Assembly: GCF_003171675.1 (NCBI RefSeq) | Contig: NZ_QFZQ01000001.1 | Coordinates: 868,001 to 932,000 of the forward strand | Direction of reading: 5' to 3' | Source of the DNA: Reichenbachiella versicolor | GTDB taxonomy: Bacteria; Bacteroidota; Bacteroidia; Cytophagales; Cyclobacteriaceae | DNA: 64,000 nucleotides | In this document: positions 24,208 through 35,900 of the stretch, one piece after another | Position numbering within the stretch: the stretch's first letter is position 1 | Layout: each line of letters opens with the position of its first letter | Notes under the pieces: model-generated | Databases searched by the model: none | Told to the model about the DNA's origin: nothing | Seen by the model: the letters and a program-made list of their open reading frames with translations, nothing else | Program-made: the position numbers and the translations under genes

Positions 24208-27200
24208 ATGAGTGAAAAAGAAGTTTTAGAAGGCAATCAGCACTCTGTAGAGATAGAAGAGTCAATTAACCCTTTTCCAGGTCTACGTCCTTTTGGTGTT
24301 GAAGAAAGTCATTTGTTCTTTGGGAGAGAAGGACAGAGTGATGAAGTATTGTTGAAATTATCAGAGAACAAGTTTGTTGGTATTCTTGGTGCTTCTGGTA
24401 GTGGTAAATCCTCATTAATGTATTGTGGTTTAATCCCAACATTACATGGTGGTTTTATGACCCAAGCTGGATCCAATTGGAGAATAGTAGTTACTAGACC
24501 TGGTGGTGGCCCTGTTGATAATTTGGCTGAGGCACTTCTGAAAAAGGATGATCATTACAAGAGATTAGATGAAGAAGAGCAATTAATCAAAAAGACAATT
24601 ACATCTACTGTTCTTCGAAGTAGTTCTTTAGGCTTAATTGAGGCTGTAAATCAGTTGAAAAGCTCTGATCAAGAGAACATATTGATATTGGTTGACCAGT
24701 TTGAGGAGCTTTTTAGGTATAAGAAATTAGAAACCCTGTCAAGTGATTTAGATGAGTCATCCGCTTTTGTCAATCTGCTTTTAGAGGCAGTTCATCAATA
24801 TGATGCACCTATTTACGTAGCATTGACGATGAGGTCCGATTTTATAGGTGATTGTGCACAGTTTCCAGACTTAACCCAGATGATAAATGATAGTCATTAC
24901 CTGATCCCTCAGATGACTAGAGACCAAAAACGTTTAGCTATAGAAGGTCCTGTGGCAGTTGGTGGTGGAAAAATAGCACCAAGACTAAGTCAGCAGCTTC
25001 TCAATGACGTAGGAGATAATCCGGATCAACTTCCTATTCTTCAACATGCTTTAATGAGAACTTGGCAGTTTTGGGTCGAGCACAGAAGAGAAGATGAACC
25101 AATGGATCTTAAGCACTATAATGCTATTGGTACTCTCAGAGAGGCTCTTTCTCAACATGCTAATGAAGCCTTTGATTCTCTTTCGAAGAGAGAGCAACAA
25201 ATTTGCGAAGCAATGTTTAAGGCGCTTACGGAAAGAGGAACAGAATCTTCAGGTATACGTCGTCCTACCAAAATAGGAACCATAGCAGCGATTGCTGGGG
25301 TAAATGAAGAAGAAGTAGAAAGGGTTGTAGACAAGTTTAGAGAGCCTGGGCGGTCACTTTTGATGCCTCCATACGGTGTTAGGTTAGAGTCAGATACTGT
25401 AGTTGATATATCTCACGAATCATTAATGAGGATTTGGACGAGATTGAAATCATGGTTGGACGAAGAATCTCGTTCTGCGGAAATGTATTTAAAACTAGCA
25501 GAGTCAGCAGAGAGGTTTCAACTTGGTCGAGCAGGATTATGGAAGATGCCTGATTTACAACTTGCACTTAATTGGCAGGAAGAAAATAAGCCAACTCTTG
25601 TTTGGGGACAGAGGTATGACCCAGCCTTTGAGAGAACAATGGTTTTCTTGGAGACCAGTAAAAAGGCTTATGAGACGGAGCAACGTAACAAAGAACTTCT
25701 TCAGAAAAGAGCGCTTAGAAGATCAAGAGTTGTTGCTATGGTTTTAGCTGGAGCCATGATGGTTTCTATTTTCTTTGTGGTATATGCTTTTATTAAAGCG
25801 AGTGAGGCAGAAAAGGAAAAAGGAAGGGCTATTGCTTTATTTGAAGAAGCTGAAAAACACAGACTTGCAGCAGAAGCAGCAGAAGGAAAAGCAACAGAAT
25901 TAGCGGCTAAGGCGATCCAAGAAGAAAGAAAAGCTAAGGAAGCTCAAAAAGATGCAGAGAAGGCTGCAGATGAAGCAAGAAAGTCACAAGCTCTAGCAGA
26001 GCAGCAACGTTTAAAAGCTGTAGCTGCTACAGATAGAGCACTTAAGAATGAAGAGTTAGCCAAAGAAAAAGCAGTAGAAGCTAAGCTTGCTCAGATCGAG
26101 GCTAAATCACAGGCTGATGCTGCAGAAACTGCCAGAGAGGCAGCAGAAGCTCTAAGATATCAAGCTATAGCTAACTCAATGGCGATTAAGTCAATGAATA
26201 TTGAAGATGATGCAGCTAAGCGTGCGTTAATTGCAGGTCAAGCATGGCAGTTTGATGAAGAGTATGGTTTGGAGGGGAAAGATTATAATCCTGATATTTA
26301 TGCTGGTGTGTATTATGCATATCGTGAACTAAATGGAGGAGCTGATTCTTCATCATTCAATCACTATAAGGGTCATCGTGAAGCTGTAAGGTCTGTTTCT
26401 TACAGTAAAACTGGATCAAGAATGTATTCTGCAAGTAGTGATGGGACTATTCTTTCTTGGAATATGACCAATGATAAGAGAGATCATGTAGCCATATTGG
26501 AGAGCCATCAAATCAATAGAGTAGTAGATTTAAGTGCTAATGAAAGATGGTTAGCAGTAGGGTCAGATGATGATCAGATTTTACTGTATGACCTAAAAGA
26601 CCCAGGAGCAGCCCCAAAGCAACTGGCAGGACATAAGGGTAAAGTTTTTGATTTAGATTTCTTGCCTAATGGAGAAGGGTTTGTCTCTGTATCAAGTGAT
26701 AAAGTAATACGAAAGAATGATTTTAATACTACAGAAGAAATTGCTAGAGTTTCGTCAAGAGTAACAACTTTAGCTATAAGTCCAGATGGTAAGTATATCG
26801 CTGGAGGTAGTGATGCTGGGAGTGTATATCTATGGGATACTGAAAACGATTATGAGGAGACAACTTTATATGTAAAACAAGGATCTGCAGTTCATTCTTT
26901 AGTATTTAGTAATGATGGACAAATGGTTGCTTTTGGTAATGAAGAAGGAGATATCACGCTGTGGGATATTAAAAGAGGTGAACTGATTAAGAATTTAACT
27001 GGTCATCAAGCAAGAGTATCTGATCTTGAGTTTAGTCCGGATAATACTTTGTTGGCATCAAGTAGCTATGATGGTACAGCTAAGATTTGGGTAATGAATT
27101 ATCTTAATGACCTTCCTATTAACCTTGATGATCATGGACATGGTATCGGAAGTAGAAATTGGGTATGGTCAGTTTCATTTGCTCCTGATGGTAAATCACT

Positions 27201-27390
27201 CATGACTGGAGCTGGAGATGGTATAATAAGATACTGGCCAGTTGAGCCAGATGAGATGGCAAACGAAATTTGTGATTTTGATATCATTAAGTATAATCTG
27301 GATCAAAATACATGGGATGCATATGTCGGAGAAGATATTGACTATCGATTGACATGTGAAGGAAAACCTAAACTTGAGGAATCGAATTAA
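24208..27390 (+). CDS. STAND-type ATPase with transmembrane segment, coiled coil and seven WD40 repeats
   Basis: A 1,060-residue protein. It opens with 'NPFPGLRPFGVEESHLFFGR', the entry sequence of the nSTAND1 family, then P-loop 'GASGSGKSS' (61-69) and Walker B 'ILVDQFEELFR' (about 160-170). A winged-helix/arm region follows to about 500 ('DISHESLMRIWTRLKSWLD'). One hydrophobic helix (about 508-530, 'VVAMVLAGAMMVSIFFVVYA') anchors it in the inner membrane, followed by an Ala/Glu/Lys coiled coil (about 531-665) and seven WD40 repeats (about 719-1012), enough for one closed propeller. STAND proteins are ligand-gated switches in defence and signalling. If the ATPase is cytoplasmic, a single TM would place coiled coil and propeller in the periplasm, which is unusual and worth testing. 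Confidence 0.85.
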   Translation: MSEKEVLEGNQHSVEIEESINPFPGLRPFGVEESHLFFGREGQSDEVLLKLSENKFVGILGASGSGKSSLMYCGLIPTLHGGFMTQAGSNWRIVVTRPGGGPVDNLAEALLKKDDHYKRLDEEEQLIKKTITSTVLRSSSLGLIEAVNQLKSSDQENILILVDQFEELFRYKKLETLSSDLDESSAFVNLLLEAVHQYDAPIYVALTMRSDFIGDCAQFPDLTQMINDSHYLIPQMTRDQKRLAIEGPVAVGGGKIAPRLSQQLLNDVGDNPDQLPILQHALMRTWQFWVEHRREDEPMDLKHYNAIGTLREALSQHANEAFDSLSKREQQICEAMFKALTERGTESSGIRRPTKIGTIAAIAGVNEEEVERVVDKFREPGRSLLMPPYGVRLESDTVVDISHESLMRIWTRLKSWLDEESRSAEMYLKLAESAERFQLGRAGLWKMPDLQLALNWQEENKPTLVWGQRYDPAFERTMVFLETSKKAYETEQRNKELLQKRALRRSRVVAMVLAGAMMVSIFFVVYAFIKASEAEKEKGRAIALFEEAEKHRLAAEAAEGKATELAAKAIQEERKAKEAQKDAEKAADEARKSQALAEQQRLKAVAATDRALKNEELAKEKAVEAKLAQIEAKSQADAAETAREAAEALRYQAIANSMAIKSMNIEDDAAKRALIAGQAWQFDEEYGLEGKDYNPDIYAGVYYAYRELNGGADSSSFNHYKGHREAVRSVSYSKTGSRMYSASSDGTILSWNMTNDKRDHVAILESHQINRVVDLSANERWLAVGSDDDQILLYDLKDPGAAPKQLAGHKGKVFDLDFLPNGEGFVSVSSDKVIRKNDFNTTEEIARVSSRVTTLAISPDGKYIAGGSDAGSVYLWDTENDYEETTLYVKQGSAVHSLVFSNDGQMVAFGNEEGDITLWDIKRGELIKNLTGHQARVSDLEFSPDNTLLASSSYDGTAKIWVMNYLNDLPINLDDHGHGIGSRNWVWSVSFAPDGKSLMTGAGDGIIRYWPVEPDEMANEICDFDIIKYNLDQNTWDAYVGEDIDYRLTCEGKPKLEESN

Positions 27391-27391
27391 T

Positions 27392-28477
27392 ATGTTGAAT
27401 AATCTAAAGTACTTGGTCATAATTTCCTTTTTTCTAGGGTATTTAGGACCGAATTACGCAATAGGTCAAGAAAATTGTACTCAGAACTTAAAAGAAGCCA
27501 ATGATCTGTACGATCAAGGAAGATTAGTAGAAGTTCTAAGAAAGCTAAAAGAAGGTGATTGTTTGGAAGATGGCTTTTCTAAAGAGGAGAGGACGAGGGC
27601 CTACAAGTTATTAGCTCTTGTATACATATTTATGGATGACGAAATAAATGCTGAAGAAGCGGTGATTAATTTGTTGACGGTAGATCCTGAACATCCGTTG
27701 GATGAGAATGAGCCTGCCGAATTTGAATATATGTATAATAAATATAGATCTGAGCCAATTTTTAGATTGGGGGTCTATTTTGGAGGGAATTTCACCTCTG
27801 TCAATACAATTTCAGAATATGGTACTTTTAGTACAACCGAGGGCATTGAAAAGGAATACACAAGTGGTTTAGGCTTTCATGGAGGTTTTTCATTTGAATA
27901 TAAGCCCATAGAGAATTTGGAAATTGTCTTAAGGGGGCAGTATTCTTCTCAAAACTACTCGGTGAGCTATCCTATAAGCAACGTGTTCTTCGTTGATAAT
28001 TTAAAAGAAACTATGTCTTGGTTATCTCTACCAGTTTTACTGAGATATAATTTTGAATTGGAAAAAATTACACCCTATGCATTCGGTGGAGCTTCCTTTC
28101 AGTACTTACTTTCTTCCAAAACTACAGGTGATCGTCAAGGTACTATTACGCGTAGCGTTAGTGGTTTGGATTTGAAAAGTGCAGGGTTGCGAGATCAAAT
28201 CAACTGGAATTATATAGCTGGCGCAGGAATTAAGCTGCCTATAAAGAGAACGAACTCATTTTTCGCTGAAGTGAGTTACAATATAGGAGGTGCCAATATT
28301 GTAAATGCTACAAATAGATATAAGGATCAAGATAACAACTTTAATCTTGCTCATGTGGATGATGATAAATCTATCAATCATATAGGTTTAACAGTAGGAT
28401 GGATTAAATCTATTTATAATCCAAAAAGATATTCTGATAAGAAATTAGCTAAAAAGTCTGGTAAGCGAGATATATAA
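27392..28477 (+). CDS. outer-membrane beta-barrel protein with N-terminal helical (TPR-like) periplasmic part
   Basis: A 361-residue exported protein. Signal peptide about 1-26 ('LVIISFFLGYLGPNYAIGQ'). The mature N-terminus (about 27-120) is helical and TPR-like ('EANDLYDQGRLVEVLRKL', 'RAYKLLALVYIFMDDE'), followed by amphipathic beta strands typical of outer-membrane barrels ('FRLGVYFGGNFTSVNT', 'GLGFHGGFSFEYKPI', 'ITPYAFGGASFQYLL', 'IGLTVGWIKSIYN'). ATG 27392 lies one base after the STAND stop; an earlier in-frame ATG at 27356 lies inside that gene and would bury the signal peptide. This gene couples the cytoplasmic/inner-membrane proteins of the cluster to the outer membrane. Function beyond barrel formation is unknown. 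Confidence 0.8.
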   Translation: MLNNLKYLVIISFFLGYLGPNYAIGQENCTQNLKEANDLYDQGRLVEVLRKLKEGDCLEDGFSKEERTRAYKLLALVYIFMDDEINAEEAVINLLTVDPEHPLDENEPAEFEYMYNKYRSEPIFRLGVYFGGNFTSVNTISEYGTFSTTEGIEKEYTSGLGFHGGFSFEYKPIENLEIVLRGQYSSQNYSVSYPISNVFFVDNLKETMSWLSLPVLLRYNFELEKITPYAFGGASFQYLLSSKTTGDRQGTITRSVSGLDLKSAGLRDQINWNYIAGAGIKLPIKRTNSFFAEVSYNIGGANIVNATNRYKDQDNNFNLAHVDDDKSINHIGLTVGWIKSIYNPKRYSDKKLAKKSGKRDI

Positions 28478-29838
28478 TGAAGCAAATGAAAAAGCTGTCA
28501 ATTTACACTTATGGAATGCTTACTCTGGTAATGGGCATATTTGGATGTGCAATCGAAGACTCAGATAGGCTGGATCAAGAAGAAGTTTTTATAAAATATT
28601 TTGGATCTAGAGATGAAGAGGAGCTTATAGATATGATTCAATTGGAAGATGAAGGCCTGTTATTATTATCATCTACCAAAAATACGGAGTTTGATAACCG
28701 AGATTTCTATCTATTGAGAACGGATAGAGGAGGCAATAGACTTTGGGATATTCAATATCAAGAGGTTCCAGAACTTCTTAATGGAGATGATGTTCCTAGT
28801 TCTATCAAATTGAGTGAAGATGGGTCGCATGGTATACTTGTAGGGACTGTGGACTATGCTTCAGAAAATGAAGCTGCAATGATTATTGAGTTCAGTTTAG
28901 ATGATGGATCTGTACTTGAGTATTATAGGTATCAATATTTTGAAAAAAGAGGGGATCCCGAATTTGAAGGTTTCAAAAGAACTAGAGGTGTGGATGTTAT
29001 TGAAAATGGCGATGACTATATTGTTTTAGGTGGTACGATGACTTATTTAGAGCCAGCCAGTCCCCAATTAGTAACTACATATAACCTTTTACTATCAAAA
29101 ATTCCGAATGATCTTGGTTCAATACCTGCAGATAACCCTGAAGGAAGTCAAGTTTATTATAGGGTTTATGGTGATGATAGAGTAAATAATGAAGGGGTAA
29201 AATTAATTAAAACTTTAGATGATGATTATTTCTTTCTTGGAGTATACGATGATATCAATACATTAAGAAAAGGAATTGTGGTAGCTTCTTTCAATGAAGA
29301 AAGTGGAATAATAGATGATGGAGGTTCTGAATTGTATGGAACCGATGCTAAAAATGAAATCCCTACTAATATAATAGTTGATGGAAGCTATTTGGTAATC
29401 ACTGGTAGATCAGTAATTAGCGATGAAAATGACCAATCTCCTGAGCCATTTATGCTTAGAGTAAATAAGGATAATTTGGGATTGAATTCACCAATTGTTA
29501 CATGGACCGAATTTACAGAACAATTTATTGAAGGTGGAGCAGGGTATGATATTGCTACAGTTTCATCAAATGGTATTTATCCAGGTTCTTATTATTTGTC
29601 AGGGAGAGTTAAATCTTTTAGCAGCGACAAGCAAGACGAAGTATTTATTGTAAATGTTGCTACTGATGGTTCATTACTCAGTGATTTTGAAGTTTTTGGT
29701 AGCGATGGAAATGATGCTGGAAACTGCATAGAGATAAATGAAGACGGTAGTATCCTAATAGGTGCAACAGTGGATTTTGGTTTTGATGAACAAGTCTTAT
29801 CAGTTATTAAGACAAATAAGTTTGGCAAAATTGAATAA
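28477..29838 (+). CDS. putative lipoprotein with repeat (beta-propeller-like) fold
   Basis: A 453-residue protein with an N-terminal signal sequence ending 'LVMGIFGC' (lipobox-like, C23 or so), suggesting lipid anchoring. The rest carries recurring segments of the form 'IQLEDEGLLLLSSTKN', 'IKLSEDGSHGILVGTVD', 'IVVASFNEESGI', 'IEINEDGSILIGATVDF', each a short strand followed by an acidic turn and 'ilvG' strand, as in 'delta-60'/propeller repeat proteins of Bacteroidota. It shares one base with the stop of the barrel gene (TAATG), so it is translationally coupled to it. The giant surface protein follows after 159 bp with its own promoter-like box. No catalytic residues are recognised. Confidence 0.75.
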   Translation: MKQMKKLSIYTYGMLTLVMGIFGCAIEDSDRLDQEEVFIKYFGSRDEEELIDMIQLEDEGLLLLSSTKNTEFDNRDFYLLRTDRGGNRLWDIQYQEVPELLNGDDVPSSIKLSEDGSHGILVGTVDYASENEAAMIIEFSLDDGSVLEYYRYQYFEKRGDPEFEGFKRTRGVDVIENGDDYIVLGGTMTYLEPASPQLVTTYNLLLSKIPNDLGSIPADNPEGSQVYYRVYGDDRVNNEGVKLIKTLDDDYFFLGVYDDINTLRKGIVVASFNEESGIIDDGGSELYGTDAKNEIPTNIIVDGSYLVITGRSVISDENDQSPEPFMLRVNKDNLGLNSPIVTWTEFTEQFIEGGAGYDIATVSSNGIYPGSYYLSGRVKSFSSDKQDEVFIVNVATDGSLLSDFEVFGSDGNDAGNCIEINEDGSILIGATVDFGFDEQVLSVIKTNKFGKIE

Positions 29839-29905
29839 TTGATATTTCAAACGAAATATTTAAATAATTCATCGAAAAATAATTTAAGTACAATATGGCT
29901 TTTGC

Positions 29906-29913
29906 TAGCTTTG
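29906..29913 (+). promoter_or_regulatory. candidate -7 box TAGCTTTG upstream of the giant gene
   Basis: Exact TAnnTTTG match; transcription would begin near 29920, about 78 bases before the ATG at 29998. A clear -33 box is not seen. It suggests that the giant gene can be transcribed apart from the five-gene operon. Confidence 0.4.
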
Positions 29914-29997
29914 AAATGTTCAAGTTTTTAATTGTGTTATTATAATAATAGTGCATTTTCAAGTTTGTTGATTAGTAAAGACCATAAGATCATAGCT

Positions 29998-32900
29998 ATG
30001 ATTAGAATATATACTCAAATAAAATATACATTATCAGTTTGCCTGCTGTTATGTATTTCTTTTGTTGGTTTTGCACAAACTGTAGATCTTAGTTTAAGTT
30101 CTCCTACAGCTACAGAGTCAGGAACAACAGTTATTACTGTGACAGCAACTACGAGTGCTAATGTTACTGGTGGAGATAAAACAGTTGATGTAACTGTTAC
30201 AGGTACAGGGATAACAGCTGGTGATTTTGGAGAAGGCTTGACTCAAGTAATAACTATTCTTAATAATCAATCTACAGGTTCTGTTGATTTCACGGTAACG
30301 GATGATTCAGATGCCGAGGGTGATGAGACAGCGACTTTTTCTTTAAGTAATTACGCTTCCCCACTTACAGCCGGGACGACAACTAGTGATGATGTTGTCA
30401 TCACTGATGACGATACATCTGTTTCCATCGCTGCAACGGATGCTGTAAAAGTAGAAGGAGCATCAGGAACTACCTCTTTTACTTTCACCGTCACTAGATC
30501 AGGAGACTTATCAGGTGCGAGTTCTGTTAATTATTCTGTTACAGGTAGTGGAGCTAATCCAGTAGATGGTTCTGATTTTGGAGGTTCCTTACCGAGTGGT
30601 TCTGTGAGTTTTATTGCTACAGAAAACTCTAAAATAATAACAATCGATATTGTAGGAGATAATGATTTTGAAGCTGATGAAGAATTTACGGTAACCTTGA
30701 GTGGTGAAGTAGGAACAGATTTGGGGACTACTACTGCTATAGGAACAATAACTAATGATGATACATCCGTTTCTATAGCTGCAACAGACGCTGTGAAATC
30801 AGAAGGAGCATCAGGAACTACTTCTTTTACTTTTACAGTTACTAGAATAGGAAATCTTTCAGGTACAAGTGATGTTGATTATGATGTATCTGCTTCTATG
30901 ACCAACCCTGTTGATGCTGCCGATTTTGGTGGGGCTTTTGCTAGTGGAACTATTAATTTTCTCGCCTCAGAAAATTCAAAACTAATAACAATAAACGTTA
31001 GTGGGGATACTGATGTTGAAGTTGATGAAGAGTTTATTGTAACCTTAAGCAATGAAGTTGGTACCGACTTGGGAACCACGACTGCTACAGGGACAATTAC
31101 TAATGACGATACATCTGTTTCCATAGCCGCAACAGATGCTACAAAAGCCGAAGGTAATTCTGGTACAACAACCTTTACTTTTACAGTGACTCGTTCAGGA
31201 TTGTTGACAGGTACTAGTTCAGTAGATTATGCTGTTACAGGTACTGGTGCTAATGCAGCTGATGCTACTGATTTTGGAGGTTCGTTACCTTCAGGAACAA
31301 TTAATTTTGCAGTCAGTGATGCTTCAGAGGTTATTAGTATTAATGTATCTGGTGATGCAACTTCTGAGTTTAACGAAGAGTTCACAGTTACTATTGATAA
31401 TCCGTCATCTACTCAAATCGGAACTTCAACTGCTACAGGAAGTATTACTAATGATGATATAGACACAACACCTCCAACACTTGATGCAGCTAATAGCGCG
31501 CCTGCTGATAATGATAATAATGTATTATGGTCTCAGGACATAGTTTTACATTTTAACGAAAATGTACAAGCAAATAATCCTTCAGTAACGGGAGACATTG
31601 TTTTATATGATGGATCTGGTGAGGTAGAGAGGTTTACCCCTGGTACAGTAGCGGTTGGAATTTCTAATAATCAAGTTACAATTAATCCAACAGTCGATTT
31701 TGTGCTTGGTGAAGATTATTATGTTTTAATAGAAACGGGTGCTTTAGAAGATATATTCGGGAATGACCTAGTAGCTATTACTGATCCTACAGTTTTAAAT
31801 TTTTCTCCGGTACAAGTAGTTATTAATGAGATAATAAACGATCCACAGAGCGACTGGAGCTCTGGAAGTTTTACAGGGACCGTGAGCGGAACTACAGTGA
31901 ATGAAGATGATGAATGGATTGAATTATATTCTGTTTCTGATAATGTTGATCTTTCAAGTTGGACTGTAGAAATTGATAATGGAAATGATGCCTCTATAGA
32001 GTGGAGTGGGAATTTTACTTCTACGTTTAATTTTCAGGTAGCTTCTGGTGCTGGATCATTAACAGATATTGACAATGGTGGTTATTTAGTACTTGGAGAC
32101 CCTACAGGAGCTGATAATCTGTCGCTCGATGTTACGCTAACTTTGAAAGATCCTAATGGTGTTGTAATTGATGAGGTCGTACTATCAGATGGTGGTGATC
32201 CTGATGGTAATGCTACTGATGGAAAAATATTTGATGAATCTGTTTTTAGGTTTCCAAATGGAGTTGATACGGGCGTAGATGCTGACGATTTTATTAATGG
32301 AGCAGCGAGTATAGGAGCAGCTGGAAATGATGGGCCAACTTTAACATTTGCCAGACAAGATCCATCAACTTCTACAACTGGTAGAGACAATGTGGTATTC
32401 AGAGCAACTTTTAGTGAAGATGTAACTAATGTAGATGCAACTGATTTTGTGGTCAGCGGCGTCACGAGTGCCGCAGTAAGTGGGGTTAGTTCAGTAGATG
32501 CATCCAATTATGATATCACCGTTTCAGGATACGGAGTAAATACAGGTACATTAAGTATTACTCTTGGCGCCTATACAGGAACTTACAATATTGTAGATGT
32601 TGATGGTGGAAATGCAGTGTCGTCAATTACTTCATCCCAAACATATTCCATTGTTGCTCCTGAAGTTAATTCTACAATTGCTGCTGTAACTTCTAGTGAA
32701 AGTGGGCTTATTGCGTATGAAAATTTTACTGCTGCAAATACATTGACTACAAGTAATGCAGTAAAATTATTTTCTTTTAATGTAGCAGATGATGCTGGCG
32801 ATGAATTACCGACTTTAATTAATTCAATAACATTAACACTTGCAGCAACTGATTTGTCAGAATTATCTGCGGTAGCAATTTTTGATGAGAGCAATAATAA

Positions 32901-35900
32901 TATTGGAGAAATAACAGGAGGTTCGTTAGCTGCTTTTGAGGAAATAACTTTAACATCTACAGAATCCATTGGAGAAGGGCTTGATGAAGATTACCATGTT
33001 TATGCCACGTTTTCTACTACTGTAACTGAGGGAAATCAATTTACAGTAGGTGTTAGTGTAGTGAATCAACCAATTACAAATACGTCAATAGTGGCTGTAC
33101 CAATTTCAGCGACCAGTGTGAATACTGGATCTGAAAATACCTTGGAAGTAACAGCTAATGATATTTATATGACGAGCATTGGAGGGGCAGATCCAACGAT
33201 TGTATTATCAGAAACTAATGTTCTTAGTATTGCTTTGGGTGTTCCATTTTCTGTTTCTGTAGAAATGAGGGATGCAAATGGTAGTATTGATTTAAATTAC
33301 GGAGGGACGGTTGCTGTTGTAGACCCAACTCCTGACGCTAATTTTACAGGTACAAATATTTCCGCTCTCTCTCTTACAAATGGTACAGCAACTTGGACTG
33401 ATTTACAATTTGATAACGTAAGATCGGGAGTTACTTTAACTGTAGAGGATAATACCAACAATTATCAAGATTCGCCCGTATTCACTTTTGATGTTTCGGC
33501 ATCCACATCTGATATTATAGAAGATCCAGCATTTATTTATCCTCAAAACATTGACTATACTCTTCATCAAGGGTCAATTAATAATAGTACAAATCATGGT
33601 GTGCAAATTGCTCAATTTATAATTTCAGACGGTGTAAATGGCGTTCGTACTGATGCAGATTCAAATCCTACTCGTCTTGATGCAAATGGCTGTGGAGGAG
33701 GTAATAATTCTCCAGTTTGTCCAAATTCTGCGGATGGTTTTAAGATTAGAGTTACTAACGGTCTGGATAATATTGATAAAATAGCTTTATATACTATAGA
33801 TGCTGTTGGTGCTACTGGAAATGTCATTCCTGCTGATACAGAGATAGGAGAGTATAGTTCATCAGATAATGGAGGAACTGGATTGTATACTTTTAATTTA
33901 GATGATGATAACTCTAACTGGACTAACAATGATAATTTTGATATTCCCGATGGTGAATTTAGAAGAGTAGGAGTTTATGTTACTTTTAAGCAAGGAGATG
34001 ATGAAGTGACAGATAATGAGATTATTACATTAGAAATTGAAGAGGCTTATTTTGATCAAAATAAATCAGGATTGGCTAATCCAGATGGTGCCCCTGCTGG
34101 CAACCCAACTTTAAAACCGAAAACTAATCCTACTACCGACGAAAATAAGATTGAAGTTACGGCTACTGATATTTTCAGATTGGGAGGTACTCTTAATGAT
34201 AACGTTACCCTAGAAAGAGATAACGGTTTTTCTCTTGATTTAGAAGCTGTTGATGGAAATGGAAATTTAGATTTGGATGTTAACGGAGCAGTTGAATTTA
34301 CTTTTAATGATGCTGACTTATCAATTTACGAATTAGATGAAGCGAACTTTTCGTCTGGTACGATCAATATAGCAAGTGGTTTCTTTGGAGGAGTTTCTAA
34401 TGGAGGTATTGCAGATGATATAAGTATTGGTGCTACAGGAGTTTCGACTCCAGTTACAGTTACTAACGTTACAATAAATGATTCTTTTATTCCTGAAATA
34501 ACATCTCCTTTGACGGATTTAATTCCTGCAGATCTGTCAGATACAGGTACCGATGAAGTGTTTTCTACAGATGAATTAGTAATGGTTTTTTCTGAACCAG
34601 TAATAGCTAATGGAGGAAATATTAACGTTTTTAGTTTGAAAGACCCTTTAAATCCAGCTTACAGCTTTAGTGTTCTGGATATTAATTCAGTAAATGTTAA
34701 TTTGGAGACCGTTACCATTTCTTTGGGAGAATTGTTACCAAAAGGTATTGGATATTTTGTGCAGATAGATGACGGTGCTTTTGTAGATGCTGGCGGAAAT
34801 AAATACGCTGGAATAAGTAGTGCCAATGGTTGGAACTTTAATGTAAAAGATGAGGGGATCTCTATTGCTTCAACCGATCCTTCAAATGGTGACACTGACA
34901 TTCCAGTAACTAAATCTATTCTTTTGACATTTGATGAGATCGTTCATGCACCTACTGGTCTATTTAATATTACAATTACAGGAGATGATACTTATTCAGA
35001 AACTCTTACAACTCAAGATACGGATGGTGTAGCAGATAATGTAGGAAATGATCCAAGAATAACAGGTTGGGGGACAAATGAAATTGTATTAAATCCTACT
35101 GCTAATTATGGTTTGTCAGAAGTTATTACTGTTAGTATTCCAGCAGGTGCATTTGAGGATGTGTCTAATGTAGGAACGTTAAACCCGACCACATTTTCCT
35201 TCACTACTTCGAATGACGCAGGAGATATTGACCCTCCTTTAATAACACTCTTAACGCCAGCAGATGACGCAACTAGTGTAGACCCTAATATAGGAAGTTT
35301 AGTACTTACTTTTAATGATAATGTAGAAGCTGGAAATGGATTGATTCGTATTCTAACAGATACTTCACCTAGGATCACTGTAGCTCAGTTTCCGTCTTCT
35401 AGTGTTCGTGTTTCCTATAGCAGCAATCAAATGACTATAAATTTGACGGGGATTACGCTTTCAGGTAATACTCCTCATATAGTTCAAATTGGTTCAAGAG
35501 CGATTGTTGATGATGCAGGTAATGAATTTGCTGGTATTTTAAATTTTACTGATTGGACTTTTACAACTGATTCAGATGCTATACCACCAGTTATTAGTGC
35601 GTTAGACCCTATAAAAAATGCTTCAGGTGTAGGGGTAGGTTCTATTTTAAGTGCTACTTTCAATGAGCCAGTAAACTTCGGGTCTTCCTTCGAGATAGAG
35701 TTGTTTACAATTACTTCCACTACCCCAGTAGAAACTTTCACTGCTGCGAGTATAAATGGTGATGCCACTTTAGATGATGGTGAAATTGAAATAAGAGGAA
35801 ATGTACTTCGTATTAATCCAACTAATGATCTATCAGGTTTGAACACTTACTATTTCAAAACGGTAACAGATGATGGTGTAGCTATACAAGATAATTCGAT

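Noticed and set aside
29932-29997. Upstream in-frame start for the giant protein
   Set aside because: It would put 22 polar residues before the signal peptide; ATG 29998 gives a standard one.
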